From Geoalkalibacter subterraneus (lineage in GTDB: Bacteria > Desulfobacterota > Desulfuromonadia > Desulfuromonadales > Geoalkalibacteraceae): a stretch of 64,000 nt of DNA. The notes beneath the pieces are model-generated. The model saw only the letters and a list, made by a program, of their open reading frames with translations. It was not told the DNA's origin and ran no database searches. Positions 38,309 to 47,122 of this stretch are shown piece by piece (positions within the stretch are counted from its first letter, which is position 1; each line of letters opens with the position of its first letter). Where the stretch lies: positions 1,674,001 through 1,738,000 of the forward strand of contig NZ_CP010311.1 in assembly GCF_000827125.1 (NCBI RefSeq), in the 5' to 3' direction. Position numbers and translations under genes: made by a program.

Positions 38309-38332
38309 AAGCGCGGCCCGAAGGCCGCGCTT
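38309..38332 (-). terminator. terminator of the PEP-CTERM gene
   Basis: A 10-bp stem AAGCGCGGCC-CGAA-GGCCGCGCTT. On the minus strand it is followed by TTTTTTATT, so it mainly ends the leftward PEP-CTERM transcript; on the plus strand the T-run is minimal. Confidence 0.85.
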
Positions 38333-38363
38333 ATGGAATCGAATTTTAAGATTGTATTTTTAC

Positions 38364-39194
38364 TTACTTGCGGTTTTTGCGGCGCAGCATGATGCCGGTA
38401 CCAAGCAGGCCTGCACCGAGAAGAATGATGGTGCTCGGCTCGGGGATCACGCCAACGCTGATGGAGGAATCGTGAGTTGAGAACACGATGAGGTTTCCGT
38501 CACCATCTTCTGTGATATTCAAAGAGGCGGGGTCGTTGTCGCCTGCGGTATAAGCAGTCACCCAGCGCTTGCCGACCAATTCGTCAGCAAGGTCTTCGCC
38601 CGTATCGGCGTTGTACCAGAAGTTATCAAGAATATAGGAAAATTCGCCGTTGATGATGTAGGAGCTGCCTGCGTTGCCGTTTGTGTCGAGCCGGTAGCTG
38701 CCGGAGGTCACATCAACGGTGGCCACACGGGCGCCATCAGCGAAGGAGGCGGGATTTTCCATGTTGGTGGCATAGGGGTCATAATCAATGTAGAAATCGA
38801 ATGTCCCGGAAGTGTACAGCGCCTCAATGACGCCGTCGACATTGGAGGTGACAACGCCTTCCAGGTCGTCCCATACGAACGTGAATCCATAACCTGTGGC
38901 AGTAAGGAATCCTTCATCGTCGCCGGGGCTGTTACCCGAAACAAAGTTCAGACCGGTTGCTCTGGCCAGGCCGGCATCGGATACGAAGCCGGTGGCCGTA
39001 ATTTCTGACGTTGTTTTGGCATAATAAGTGATCTCATTGAAGGCTTCTGTAATGCCATCGCCAGTACCAACAGGGAAAAAGGCATTGTCAACAGCATTCA
39101 GATCCCAATAGCTGTTGATAAAGGCCGCCGGTGCGCTAGTCGCTGCAAGCAAACTCATTGCAGCAAGGAGCAATAGGACTTTTTTCATTTTCAA
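38364..39194 (-). CDS. PEP-CTERM sorting-signal protein
   Basis: A 276-residue exported protein. The N-terminal signal is KVLLLLAAMSLLAATSAPAA. The C-terminal 26 residues are a textbook exosortase signal: PEP motif (VIPEPSTI), a hydrophobic helix (ILLGAGLLGTGIML) and a basic end (RRKNRK). The body is rich in Asp, Gly, Thr and Tyr with no cysteines and matches no enzyme family I recognise; it is probably a structural surface or matrix protein. A sigma-54 promoter lies upstream and a strong terminator downstream. The cognate exosortase is not in this window. Confidence 0.93.
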   Translation of the reverse strand: MKMKKVLLLLAAMSLLAATSAPAAFINSYWDLNAVDNAFFPVGTGDGITEAFNEITYYAKTTSEITATGFVSDAGLARATGLNFVSGNSPGDDEGFLTATGYGFTFVWDDLEGVVTSNVDGVIEALYTSGTFDFYIDYDPYATNMENPASFADGARVATVDVTSGSYRLDTNGNAGSSYIINGEFSYILDNFWYNADTGEDLADELVGKRWVTAYTAGDNDPASLNITEDGDGNLIVFSTHDSSISVGVIPEPSTIILLGAGLLGTGIMLRRKNRK

Positions 39195-39260
39195 TCTCCT
39201 TCTTTTGGGGGTTAATGGAATTTATTTATTTCTGTTTTTTTCAAATCTGCGTTATTATTA

Positions 39261-39278
39261 ATGCAATCACTTTGCCAA
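39261..39278 (-). promoter_or_regulatory. sigma-54 promoter of the PEP-CTERM gene
   Basis: Minus-strand reading TTGGCAAAGTGATTGCAT: GG (39276-39275), 10 nt, GC (39264-39263). It matches the TTGGCA / TTGCA cores at every position. Predicted start is near 39252, about 58 nt before the ATG. Confidence 0.85.
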
Positions 39279-39424
39279 CTTTTAAGTGGTTGAAATTTAA
39301 CAATTTTATGGTTTATTTTCACTGAGAGGGAATTGTTGTGTAAAAAAAGCCGACGGATTTTTTAAAGAGATCTTTACAGATACCAGGGGCCGGTTTTTCA
39401 GAGCGGAAAGGACGGGAGGGATAG

Positions 39425-40165
39425 ATGGGCTATTTTGAGTTTGAGGGTGGTTTGTACCCTGATGTCCCCGAGAATATCCGTACGGCTATTTTTCGCCTGC
39501 GCTATCAGGTGTATTGCCTGGAGTGGGGATTTGAAAAAGAAGAAGACCATCCCGGCGGAATTGAAGCCGACAAATTTGATTCTCACTCTGTTCAGATTGC
39601 GGCTCGAGTAAAAGGGGCTTCACCAGAGGATGTCATTGGCACAAGCCGCGTGATAGTTGGCTGCGAGGTGGATCGCTTTCCGATTGAATGTCATTGTTCT
39701 TTTTTTAGTGAATTCAAACCACCCCCGCGAGAGTTTTCAGGAGAAATATCTCGCCTTGCTGTCAGCAAACATTTCCGTCGCCGTGCGGTGGACAAGCTGA
39801 TCTTTTCTCATGGCGATCCAGCGTATGAATCCGAGCAGGCTTTGTCCGCAGCATCAGCCCATGACCGTCGCAAAAGCGAAAACGAGATTGTTGCCGGTAT
39901 CTATATGCACCTTTATGCTGAAAGCAAAAGACTTGGCATCACTCATTGGTACGCGGTTATGGCCAAAGGGCTCCATTTGCTCCTCAAGCGCTGGGGAGTT
40001 GTCTTTCACCCCATCGGCCCGGAATTGAACTACCACGGCTGGCGTGGTCCTTATCTGGCAGAAATTGCAGAAATTGAAAAAAATCTCGAAAGGCGCAACC
40101 CCGCTTTGATCGAGGGGGCTCGAAAAATTTTATGGCAATCCGATTCAAAACAAGAGGTGATATGA
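39425..40165 (+). CDS. second PEP-CTERM/exosortase-associated acyltransferase
   Basis: A 246-residue paralogue of the protein at 31990: RLRYQVYCLEWGFEKEEDHP, GEISRLAVSKHFRRR, ITHWYAVMAKGLHLLLKRWG and IGPELNYHGWRGPY. It carries an extra insert (about 125-155, SHGDPAYESEQALSAASAHD) relative to the first copy and a longer C-terminus. The family includes N-acyl amino acid synthases found with exosortase loci. GGGAGGG precedes the ATG. Its stop overlaps the response-regulator start (ATGA), so enzyme and regulator are co-translated. Confidence 0.85.
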   Translation: MGYFEFEGGLYPDVPENIRTAIFRLRYQVYCLEWGFEKEEDHPGGIEADKFDSHSVQIAARVKGASPEDVIGTSRVIVGCEVDRFPIECHCSFFSEFKPPPREFSGEISRLAVSKHFRRRAVDKLIFSHGDPAYESEQALSAASAHDRRKSENEIVAGIYMHLYAESKRLGITHWYAVMAKGLHLLLKRWGVVFHPIGPELNYHGWRGPYLAEIAEIEKNLERRNPALIEGARKILWQSDSKQEVI

Positions 40166-41517
40166 GTACTGTGGGTGAGATTCTTGTCATTGACGACGAG
40201 CCCAATGCGCTCAAAGTCATCTCCGCCATCCTGTCGGAATCCGGATATTCCGTTGAGGCGGTCATGGATGTGGACGGCGCCTGCCAGGCTGTTGCGGCGC
40301 GGGACTTTGATGCAGTTGTCACCGACATGAAGCTGCCTGACGGCACCGGGATGGACATATTCCATTACGTTAAAGAAAAACGCCCTGATATCCCTGTCAT
40401 TTTTCTTACCGCCTACGGCACTGTGGAATCCGCTGTCGACGCCATGACCGGCGGTGCTTTCTACTATTTCATCAAGCCTCCGGATTACGTCAACCTTAAA
40501 GGGATCCTTTCCCGCGCAGTGGAGCAGCGCCGACTTAAACGCGAATTGTCGCAGCTTCGGCAGCGCCTGGCTCGTGGAAAAGAGACTTCGCGCATCATTG
40601 GCAACCACCCCAGCATTCTGCGGATTCAGGAAGTTGTTGAAGCGGTCAGCGATTCGGAGAGCAGTGTCCTGATCCAGGGTGAGACCGGAACCGGCAAGGA
40701 GATGATCGCTCGCGCCCTTCACGAGCAGTCCAGAAGTCGCCGCGACCACGAATTTGTGGCAGTTAACTGTGCCGCTATCCCCCATGAACTGATCGAAGCC
40801 GAGCTGTTTGGTTATGAGAAAGGGGCGTTCACCGGCGCGACTTCAAGGCGTATTGGTCGAATCGAGCAGGCAGACGGGGGGACACTTTTTCTCGACGAGA
40901 TCGGAGAGCTGGACCACGCTGTACAGGCTAAATTGCTGCGCGTTCTTCAGGAAAAAGAGATTGAGCGCATCGGTGGTAACCAGAAGATCCACCTGGACTT
41001 CCGGCTGGTTTCTTCCACAAATCGTGACTTGGAAAGAGAGATTTCTAACGGTAATTTCCGTGAAGACCTCTATTATCGCCTTAACGTGGTGCAGATCAAA
41101 GTGCCCGCCTTGCGTGAGCGCCGCGAAGATATTCCGTTGCTTGTGTCTGAATTTGTCCGTGAATTCTGCGCTCGGGAAAATAAGATACTGGTTTTCGGAG
41201 ACGAGGTCATGCCTCTCTTGTGCCGATATGATTGGCCCGGAAACATCCGCCAGCTGCGCAATGTCATCGAAAGCTGCGTGGTTCTCTCCCGTGGGGTTGA
41301 AATCTCCCCAGATCAGCTCCCTGCCGAGATAACCTCCAGATCAACATGCCGCAACGATAAAGCTTCATTGAAGTCCATCAAAGAGGTTGAGGCTGATGCT
41401 ATATCGAATGCATTGCTCGAATGCAGGGGAAATAAATCCGAAGCGGCGCGTATCCTGGGTATTTCGCGCAAGGGCCTATACAAAAAAATAAAGGATTTTG
41501 GTTTGGGCGATACCTGA
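40162..41517 (+). CDS. NtrC-type sigma-54 response regulator (PrsR-like)
   Basis: A 451-residue enhancer-binding protein. The receiver domain (1-120) keeps the acidic pocket and Asp55 in [10 protein letters not shown]. The AAA+ domain has Walker A GETGTGKE (173-180) and an intact sigma-54 contact loop GAFTGA (221-226). A Fis-type helix-turn-helix ([20 protein letters not shown]) ends the protein. The start is ATG 40162, overlapping the upstream stop. It lies in the middle of four sigma-54 promoter candidates and most likely drives them. No partner histidine kinase is in the window. Confidence 0.93.
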   Translation: MSTVGEILVIDDEPNALKVISAILSESGYSVEAVMDVDGACQAVAARDFDAVVTDMKLPDGTGMDIFHYVKEKRPDIPVIFLTAYGTVESAVDAMTGGAFYYFIKPPDYVNLKGILSRAVEQRRLKRELSQLRQRLARGKETSRIIGNHPSILRIQEVVEAVSDSESSVLIQGETGTGKEMIARALHEQSRSRRDHEFVAVNCAAIPHELIEAELFGYEKGAFTGATSRRIGRIEQADGGTLFLDEIGELDHAVQAKLLRVLQEKEIERIGGNQKIHLDFRLVSSTNRDLEREISNGNFREDLYYRLNVVQIKVPALRERREDIPLLVSEFVREFCARENKILVFGDEVMPLLCRYDWPGNIRQLRNVIESCVVLSRGVEISPDQLPAEITSRSTCRNDKASLKSIKEVEADAISNALLECRGNKSEAARILGISRKGLYKKIKDFGLGDT

Positions 41518-41587
41518 ATATGAGGCTCACCGTTAAATGTGTCCCTGATTGAAACACTCACAAAGTTAATAAAAACAACGCCTTGAA

Positions 41588-41619
41588 AAGGCTGTCTCCA
41601 AAAGAGACAGCCTTTTTTT
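41588..41619 (+). terminator. terminator after the response-regulator gene
   Basis: Stem AAGGCTGTCTC-CAAAA-GAGACAGCCTT followed by TTTTT. It separates the acyltransferase-regulator unit from the EPS operon. Confidence 0.92.
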
Positions 41620-41703
41620 GTAAACTGTTTCTTTTGGAAGCATATTAAGCTGGAGTGCTTGATGTTCGTTCTTAAAAACTTGTTATATCAAATACTTAAG
41701 GAG

Positions 41704-41721
41704 TTGGCATTATACTGGCAT
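41704..41721 (+). promoter_or_regulatory. sigma-54 promoter of the EPS operon
   Basis: TTGGCATTATACTGGCAT: GG (41706-41707), 10 nt, GC (41718-41719). The TTGGCA core is perfect and the -12 TGGCA deviates at one position. Predicted start is near 41731, about 68 nt before the first gene. Confidence 0.75.
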
Positions 41722-41798
41722 TGGAGTTAAATCTGTGCTGACTTATGGCAAATCTCTTGAACAGGTGATCGGAGGGAAACCCGGTGGGTTTCTGAAGA

Positions 41799-42137
41799 AT
41801 GAAAAAAAAGATTTTACTTGTTGACGACGACCATTTTTTCCGTATCTGCCAGGCCATCTTTTTACGTGAGGGTGTTGAAGTCGAATCACCTCTGGTCATG
41901 GAGCCTGAAAAGTGGGATCCAGGTCGTTACTCTCTGGTTATTGGCAGCTATCCCATGGCCGCTCCTTTTTTTCTTCGGATCAGTGAATGGAAAATCCCGG
42001 TGTTTATTCTTTCTGAAGGGCTTTCGCGCGAATTAATCAGTCTCATGAAGAAGATCCCCAACTCGCGTTTTTTTCTTAAACCCCTTGATTTCGACCATTT
42101 TCGTGGGATTGTTTGTAACGTTGTCCATAGTGAGTGA
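41799..42137 (+). CDS. receiver-like protein lacking the phospho-acceptor aspartate
   Basis: A 112-residue protein shaped like a single receiver domain. The N-terminal KKKILLVDDDHFF supplies the acidic pair and FFLKPLDF supplies the conserved Lys94. The beta-3 aspartate is replaced: YSLVIGSYPM has Gly/Ser where LVxxD is expected. It is probably a phosphorylation-independent pseudo-receiver acting by protein contact. It is the first gene after the EPS sigma-54 promoter, 33 nt before the PrsT-like gene, so a role in controlling that pathway is plausible but unproven. Confidence 0.75.
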   Translation: MKKKILLVDDDHFFRICQAIFLREGVEVESPLVMEPEKWDPGRYSLVIGSYPMAAPFFLRISEWKIPVFILSEGLSRELISLMKKIPNSRFFLKPLDFDHFRGIVCNVVHSE

Positions 42138-42170
42138 TCTTGTTTTTATCTTTCGGCAGGGAGTGTGACA

Positions 42171-44822
42171 TTGAAAATGAAAAAATTTCTTCTTCTTATC
42201 CTTCTACTTAATCTTGTTCTCATTGCTGCCTGTGGCTCGAAAAGTAAAGAAGAATTGCTCGAAGAAGGAGTGAGCAATCTTGAATCCGGAAATTACTCAG
42301 CAGCACTTGTCCTGCTGAATAACGCCCTTGAGAAAGATCCCAATTTTGTTCCCGCCCGCTATCAGCTCGGCAAGCTCTTCCTTGAGACTGAAAAGTACGA
42401 CCGCGCCGAGAAGGAGTTTCAGAAGGTCGTTCGGCAGAACCCCGCCAATCTCAACGCAAGGCTTGATCTGGGGCAAGTCTATCTTGCCATGGACCAGCCG
42501 CAGAAGGCGATTGAAGAGGTCAACACCTATCTTTCTGAACATCCCGCGGACAGTGAAGCATATCTCGTGCTGGGTCGTATCTACTTTCATCAGCGTGAAT
42601 GGCAGCGGAGCATGGCTGCTTTTGAAAAAGCCCTGGAGATCAACCCCGAAGGAGAAGATGCCCGCCTCGGCCTTGCCCGTGTAATGCTCGCACAGAATGA
42701 CCTTGAAGGCGCCCGCCGCATAACGGATGCAATTCTGTCTTCAGGAACCAAAGTCAAAGACGCGGCCTATCTTGCGGCACGTATAGAGCGGCGGGCAGGT
42801 GATGTCGAAGCGTATAAAAATGCCTGGGAGGTGGTTCTCAAGGAAGATCCAAAGGACCCTGCCGCACTTTATCAACTCGGGCTGATCGCGTTGGAAGAGG
42901 GCGACATTGAGGCCGTTGAGGACTATGCCGCAAATCTTAAGCGCATTTATCCCAAAGGCGCAGAAGGGCATCAGCTTGAGGGATTTGTCCTTTACCAAAA
43001 GGATCAGTATGAGCCTGCCATTATCAGTCTTCAGGAATCCCTGCGAGTGAGTGAACATATTCAGACGCACCAGTATCTCGGTTTGAGTTATTTTCGCCTC
43101 AACAACTTTGAGTTGGCCCTGAATCATTTTCAGAAAATGCTCGACCTCGAGCCGGAAAACCTCCCCGCACGTATTCTGGTAGCCACGACCCTGCTGCGCC
43201 AGAAACGTCCCCAGGAAGCTGTCTACGAGGCAGAAAAAGCCATCGTCCTGGCGCCTGGAAACCCTGTGCCGCATAACCTGCTGGGCAGCGCTCTCGCAGC
43301 GCAGGGGAAATATGAAGAAGCGATGAAGGCATTTGATGTCGCCATCGACCTGGACCCCTCCCAATCCATGCTTTATGTCAAAAAAGGCCTTGTCGAATTC
43401 GGCCAGGGAGACATCGTCGGTGGTGAGGAGTCTCTGCGGCAGGCGGTTGATGTCAGTCCTGACGTCGTCGGGTCGCGGTTGCTGCTGGCCGGTTTTCTGC
43501 AGCGCAAAGGGGAACTCGACAAGGCGCTTGCTGTTCTTGAAGAGGGCTTGAATGATGAAGAAAAAGATGCCCTCTACCTCAATCGCATGGCGCAGATTCA
43601 CCTGCGCTCAGGCAACACCGATAAAGTGATTGAGGTTCTTGAGATGGCAAAAAAAGTGTTCCCCTCGTTTGAGCCCTCCTACCTGAACCTGGCAAACCTC
43701 TATGTTCGCATGGGTGAGCCGGAGAAAGCTCTGGATGAGACACGGGTACTTCTTTCCGTCGATGCGGACAACCTCCGTGGACGTCTTCTCGAAGGAGCGC
43801 TGCTCGAAGGGCTCGGCCGTGATGACGAAGCGGAAAATGCTTATCGCAAGGCTCTCGACAGCAGGAATCCTGAAGCATTCCGAGCGTTGGCGACCTATCT
43901 TGTTCGAAAAGGAGAAAAAGCTCAGGCGCTGGAAGTTGTCGAAGCAGGCCTGAACATCGCACGTGAAGAGGCGACGCTTCTTGAGCTCGCCGGTCGTCTC
44001 AGCAGTGACCTGGGCCGGAAAGCTCAGGCGATCAAATACTTTGAACGTCTCTTTGAATCCAGTCCGGATCGCGGCGGGGCGCTGTTGGCTGCCGCTTATG
44101 TCGCCAATGACCAGAACGATAAAGCCCTGAGTCTCGGCGAGCAGCGGATTTCCAGAAACCCCGGCGCGCCAGCTGGTTATCTTCTTCTGGCTGCCATTCA
44201 TCGCCAGGGCGGAAATCTCGATGCAGCCCATGAAACACTTGACAAAGGGATTGAGAGAAGTTCTGAGCCTCAAAACCTCTATCTGCAGAAAAGCAGTCTC
44301 CTTGTGCAGCAGGATAAACGCGATCAGGCAATGAGACTACTGGATCAGCTCATTAAAGAATATCCGGGATTTTCTCGTGGTCTTTTTGCCAAAGCTTCGC
44401 TGCTGCAGATCGAGGGACAGGTCGATCAGGCGGTTGATGTTTATGAGGAGCTTCTGGCGCAAAATCCGATGCATGGTCCCTCATTGAACAATCTGGCCTA
44501 CCTCTACCTTGACCAGCCTGAAAAGCGCCAGGAGGCCCTTCAGTTGGCATATCGTGCCTACCGCCTTTCCCCGACCGAATCTGCGGTCCTCGACACTCTC
44601 GGGTATGCTCTGCTTCACAACGGAGAAACTGAACAGGCACGCAAAGTTCTTGAAGCCGCCGCCGCCCGTCTTGACCACCCTTCGGTTCACTATCATCTCG
44701 CTTTGGCTTACGACGCATCGGGGGAAAAACAACAGGCCCGCCAATCCCTCCAGAGAGCGTTGCAGCACGACTCCTTCCCCGAAAGGGACGCTGCACAGCA
44801 ATTGATGCAGCAGTTGAACTAA
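42171..44822 (+). CDS. prsT: PrsT-type TPR-repeat lipoprotein of exosortase/EPS systems
   Basis: About 883 residues. A lipoprotein signal (LLILLLNLVLIAACGS, lipidated Cys) is followed by some 20 tetratricopeptide repeats spanning almost the whole chain (for example AEKEFQKVVRQNPANLNARL and ALEINPEGEDARLGLARVML). This matches the very long TPR lipoproteins that accompany exosortase A loci and probably scaffold EPS assembly at the membrane. The TTG at 42171 is spaced 7 nt from GGGAG; ATG 42177 is the alternative. It is directly upstream of the sugar transferase. Confidence 0.9.
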   Translation: MKMKKFLLLILLLNLVLIAACGSKSKEELLEEGVSNLESGNYSAALVLLNNALEKDPNFVPARYQLGKLFLETEKYDRAEKEFQKVVRQNPANLNARLDLGQVYLAMDQPQKAIEEVNTYLSEHPADSEAYLVLGRIYFHQREWQRSMAAFEKALEINPEGEDARLGLARVMLAQNDLEGARRITDAILSSGTKVKDAAYLAARIERRAGDVEAYKNAWEVVLKEDPKDPAALYQLGLIALEEGDIEAVEDYAANLKRIYPKGAEGHQLEGFVLYQKDQYEPAIISLQESLRVSEHIQTHQYLGLSYFRLNNFELALNHFQKMLDLEPENLPARILVATTLLRQKRPQEAVYEAEKAIVLAPGNPVPHNLLGSALAAQGKYEEAMKAFDVAIDLDPSQSMLYVKKGLVEFGQGDIVGGEESLRQAVDVSPDVVGSRLLLAGFLQRKGELDKALAVLEEGLNDEEKDALYLNRMAQIHLRSGNTDKVIEVLEMAKKVFPSFEPSYLNLANLYVRMGEPEKALDETRVLLSVDADNLRGRLLEGALLEGLGRDDEAENAYRKALDSRNPEAFRALATYLVRKGEKAQALEVVEAGLNIAREEATLLELAGRLSSDLGRKAQAIKYFERLFESSPDRGGALLAAAYVANDQNDKALSLGEQRISRNPGAPAGYLLLAAIHRQGGNLDAAHETLDKGIERSSEPQNLYLQKSSLLVQQDKRDQAMRLLDQLIKEYPGFSRGLFAKASLLQIEGQVDQAVDVYEELLAQNPMHGPSLNNLAYLYLDQPEKRQEALQLAYRAYRLSPTESAVLDTLGYALLHNGETEQARKVLEAAAARLDHPSVHYHLALAYDASGEKQQARQSLQRALQHDSFPERDAAQQLMQQLN

Positions 44823-44844
44823 AAGACTTGAAGAGGATTAAAGG

Positions 44845-46200
44845 ATGCGCAAGCCCCTGATTATTCTGCTGTCTGGTGATTTTCTTCTGGCCTGTCTGTC
44901 CCTGGCTCTGGGCATACTTGTGCGCTTTGGCACATTGACCGGGAGCGAGGCCTCGGAAATTGGCGGATGGCAACTGGCGTTTTTCGCGGCTGTGCTTCTT
45001 TTTTCCGGTTTTTTTGTCGAACTTTACAGCGCCTCCAGCGACTACCGCAAAACCGAATTGACGGTACGCGTATTCATCGGTCTGTGCCTGGCTTTTCTTA
45101 TCCTCTCCGCTTCATATTACATCTTCCCGTCATTGCTGATCGGCCGTGGTGTGCTGCTCTCGGCCCTGGTGATATTCGGAATCGGCCAAATCGTCTGGCA
45201 CAGCGCTTCACCCATGCTGAATGTCGTACCCGGTTTCGCACAAAAGGTCGTTATTCTCGGTAACGGAGCGCTCGGCAAACAGATCGAGGATCTTATCCCC
45301 AGAGAGCGCAATAACTTTGTCTTTGCCGGGTACATCAAGGCCGCAGCGGAAGGCCCCATGGGACCAGACAAAAATGTTGTCGGAACCATGGATAATATTT
45401 TTGAAACTGTCAGCCGGATCAAGCCCAACAAAATTATCGTCTCCCTGGCTGAGCGTCGTGGTGTGCTGCCGGTAAAGGAAATTCTCAAGTGCAAACTTTC
45501 AGGTATCGAGGTCATCGATGCATTGAATTTCTACGAACGGTTGACCGGAAAGCTGCTGGTTGAGAATATCAACCCGAGTTGGTTTATCTTTTCCAGCGGT
45601 TTTCGCGTCACCCGCTTCATGTGTTTTTACAAGCGGGTTCTTGATGTTGCGCTCAGCCTGACGGGGATCATTCTGGCTTCCCCTCTAATGCCCCTGATCG
45701 CACTGGCGGTACGACTGGACTCCCCCGGGCCGGTGTTTTTCAAGCAGGAGCGCGTCGGCAAAGGCGAACAGGCCTTCACGCTCATCAAATTTCGAACCAT
45801 GCGCAATGACGCTGAGAAAAATGGCGCTGTCTGGGCATGCAAAAACGACCCGCGCGTAACCAGAGTGGGACATATCCTGCGCAAGACCCGACTGGATGAA
45901 ATCCCCCAGCTGTTCAATGTACTGCGCGGCGACATGAGTTTCGTCGGGCCGCGCCCCGAGCGTCCTGAATTTGTCGAAACCCTAAAGGAAAAGATCCCCT
46001 ATTACTCCAAGCGACATTTCGTTAAACCGGGAGTCACCGGCTGGGCCCAGGTGCGCTATCCCTATGGTGCCTCCGTCGAAGACAGCCTGGAAAAACTGCG
46101 CTACGACCTGTATTACATCAAGAATTTCTCAGTTTTTCTGGATATATTGATCATTTTCGAAACAATCAAGGTCGTTTTGTTCGGACGCGGTGCACGGTGA
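44845..46200 (+). CDS. undecaprenyl-phosphate sugar transferase of exosortase-type EPS loci
   Basis: A 451-residue polyprenyl glycosylphosphotransferase that starts repeat-unit synthesis. The N-terminal 120 residues form four membrane helices, then a Rossmann-like domain (KVVILGNGALGKQIEDL), a fifth helix (LSLTGIILASPLMPLIALAV) and the catalytic domain: FFKQERVGKGEQAFTLIKFR, RKTRLDEIPQLFNVLRGDMS, VGPRPERPEF and HFVKPGVTGWAQV. It matches the sugar transferase commonly linked to PEP-CTERM loci. Confidence 0.93.
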   Translation: MRKPLIILLSGDFLLACLSLALGILVRFGTLTGSEASEIGGWQLAFFAAVLLFSGFFVELYSASSDYRKTELTVRVFIGLCLAFLILSASYYIFPSLLIGRGVLLSALVIFGIGQIVWHSASPMLNVVPGFAQKVVILGNGALGKQIEDLIPRERNNFVFAGYIKAAAEGPMGPDKNVVGTMDNIFETVSRIKPNKIIVSLAERRGVLPVKEILKCKLSGIEVIDALNFYERLTGKLLVENINPSWFIFSSGFRVTRFMCFYKRVLDVALSLTGIILASPLMPLIALAVRLDSPGPVFFKQERVGKGEQAFTLIKFRTMRNDAEKNGAVWACKNDPRVTRVGHILRKTRLDEIPQLFNVLRGDMSFVGPRPERPEFVETLKEKIPYYSKRHFVKPGVTGWAQVRYPYGASVEDSLEKLRYDLYYIKNFSVFLDILIIFETIKVVLFGRGAR

Positions 46201-46221
46201 GAATGGTTATGGGGCGCGGGG

Positions 46222-46245
46222 AGGGGCGCACATCGGTGCGCCCCT
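46222..46245 (+). repeat. REP-like palindrome AGGGGCGCAC-ATCG-GTGCGCCCCT
   Basis: A 10-bp perfect inverted repeat in the 71-nt gap before the export gene. It shares the GGGGC...GCCCCTA(C) outer edge with elements at 49624 and 57606. Confidence 0.7.
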
Positions 46246-46271
46246 ACATATAATTTGAAACAGGAGACATT

Positions 46272-47084
46272 ATGAAACGTCTGTGCGTACTGCTGGTTTT
46301 ATTGTCCTTTCTCGTGCCGTCATTTGCCATGGCGGAAACTGAAAGCGACTATGTCATCGGTGACGGCGATGGTTTGAGCATTTTGGTCTGGGGTGCTGAA
46401 GAGCTTTCCAGCCAGGTTACGGTGCGTCCTGATGGCAAGATAACCCTGCCTGCCGCAGGCGATGTCACTGCAACAGGATTCACCCCGGAACAACTGAGTA
46501 AAGAGCTCGCCGAAAAACTCGAGGATTTCGTTAAAAACCCCATCGTCACAGTTTCGGTAACCGGCATTACCAACAACAAAGTCTATGTCTTTGGTGGCGG
46601 CGCATCCTCCGGAGCTTTTGATCTGCCCCGGCGTACCACGCTACTCAAATTTCTAGCCACCCTGGGCGGCATCGAAAAAGCCGACCTCGAACGCGCTTAT
46701 ATCATGCGTGACGGCAACAGGCTCGACATCGATTTCTACGATCTTTACATCAATGGCCAGCTCGAACGAGATGTCCCCCTTCAATCGGAAGACCTGATTT
46801 ATATCCCGGACAATGAGCTGATGAAGATCTACGTTATGGGTGCGGTGGAGAATCCGCAATACATCTTCTATCGCGACGGTATCCGCGTTCTCGACGCCAT
46901 TCTCGAATGCGGCGGATTCACCAAATTCGCCAAAGAAAGCAAAGTTCTGATCCTGCGTGAAGTTGATGACGAAATGGCTGAATTGAGAGTTAATGCCAAA
47001 GATTTGATGAAAGACGGAGATCTTAGCCAGAACATTGAACTCCAACGTGGTGATTTAGTCATCGTGCAGGAAGGCCTGTTTTAA
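46272..47084 (+). CDS. polysaccharide export protein (Wza-like, SLBB domains)
   Basis: A 270-residue periplasmic/outer-membrane export protein. The signal peptide (VLLVLLSFLVPSFAMAE) has an AMA cleavage site and no lipobox. It is followed by a Poly_export domain (DYVIGDGDGLSILVWG, VTVRPDGKITLPAAGDV) and two SLBB regions (KVYVFGGGASSGAFDLPRR and KIYVMGAVENPQYIFYRDG). It forms the outer-membrane channel for EPS with the next gene product. ACAGGAGACA precedes the ATG. Confidence 0.93.
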   Translation: MKRLCVLLVLLSFLVPSFAMAETESDYVIGDGDGLSILVWGAEELSSQVTVRPDGKITLPAAGDVTATGFTPEQLSKELAEKLEDFVKNPIVTVSVTGITNNKVYVFGGGASSGAFDLPRRTTLLKFLATLGGIEKADLERAYIMRDGNRLDIDFYDLYINGQLERDVPLQSEDLIYIPDNELMKIYVMGAVENPQYIFYRDGIRVLDAILECGGFTKFAKESKVLILREVDDEMAELRVNAKDLMKDGDLSQNIELQRGDLVIVQEGLF

Positions 47085-47122
47085 AAACAGGATAAATAGA
47101 AAATTTTAACAGGAAGTGATAC

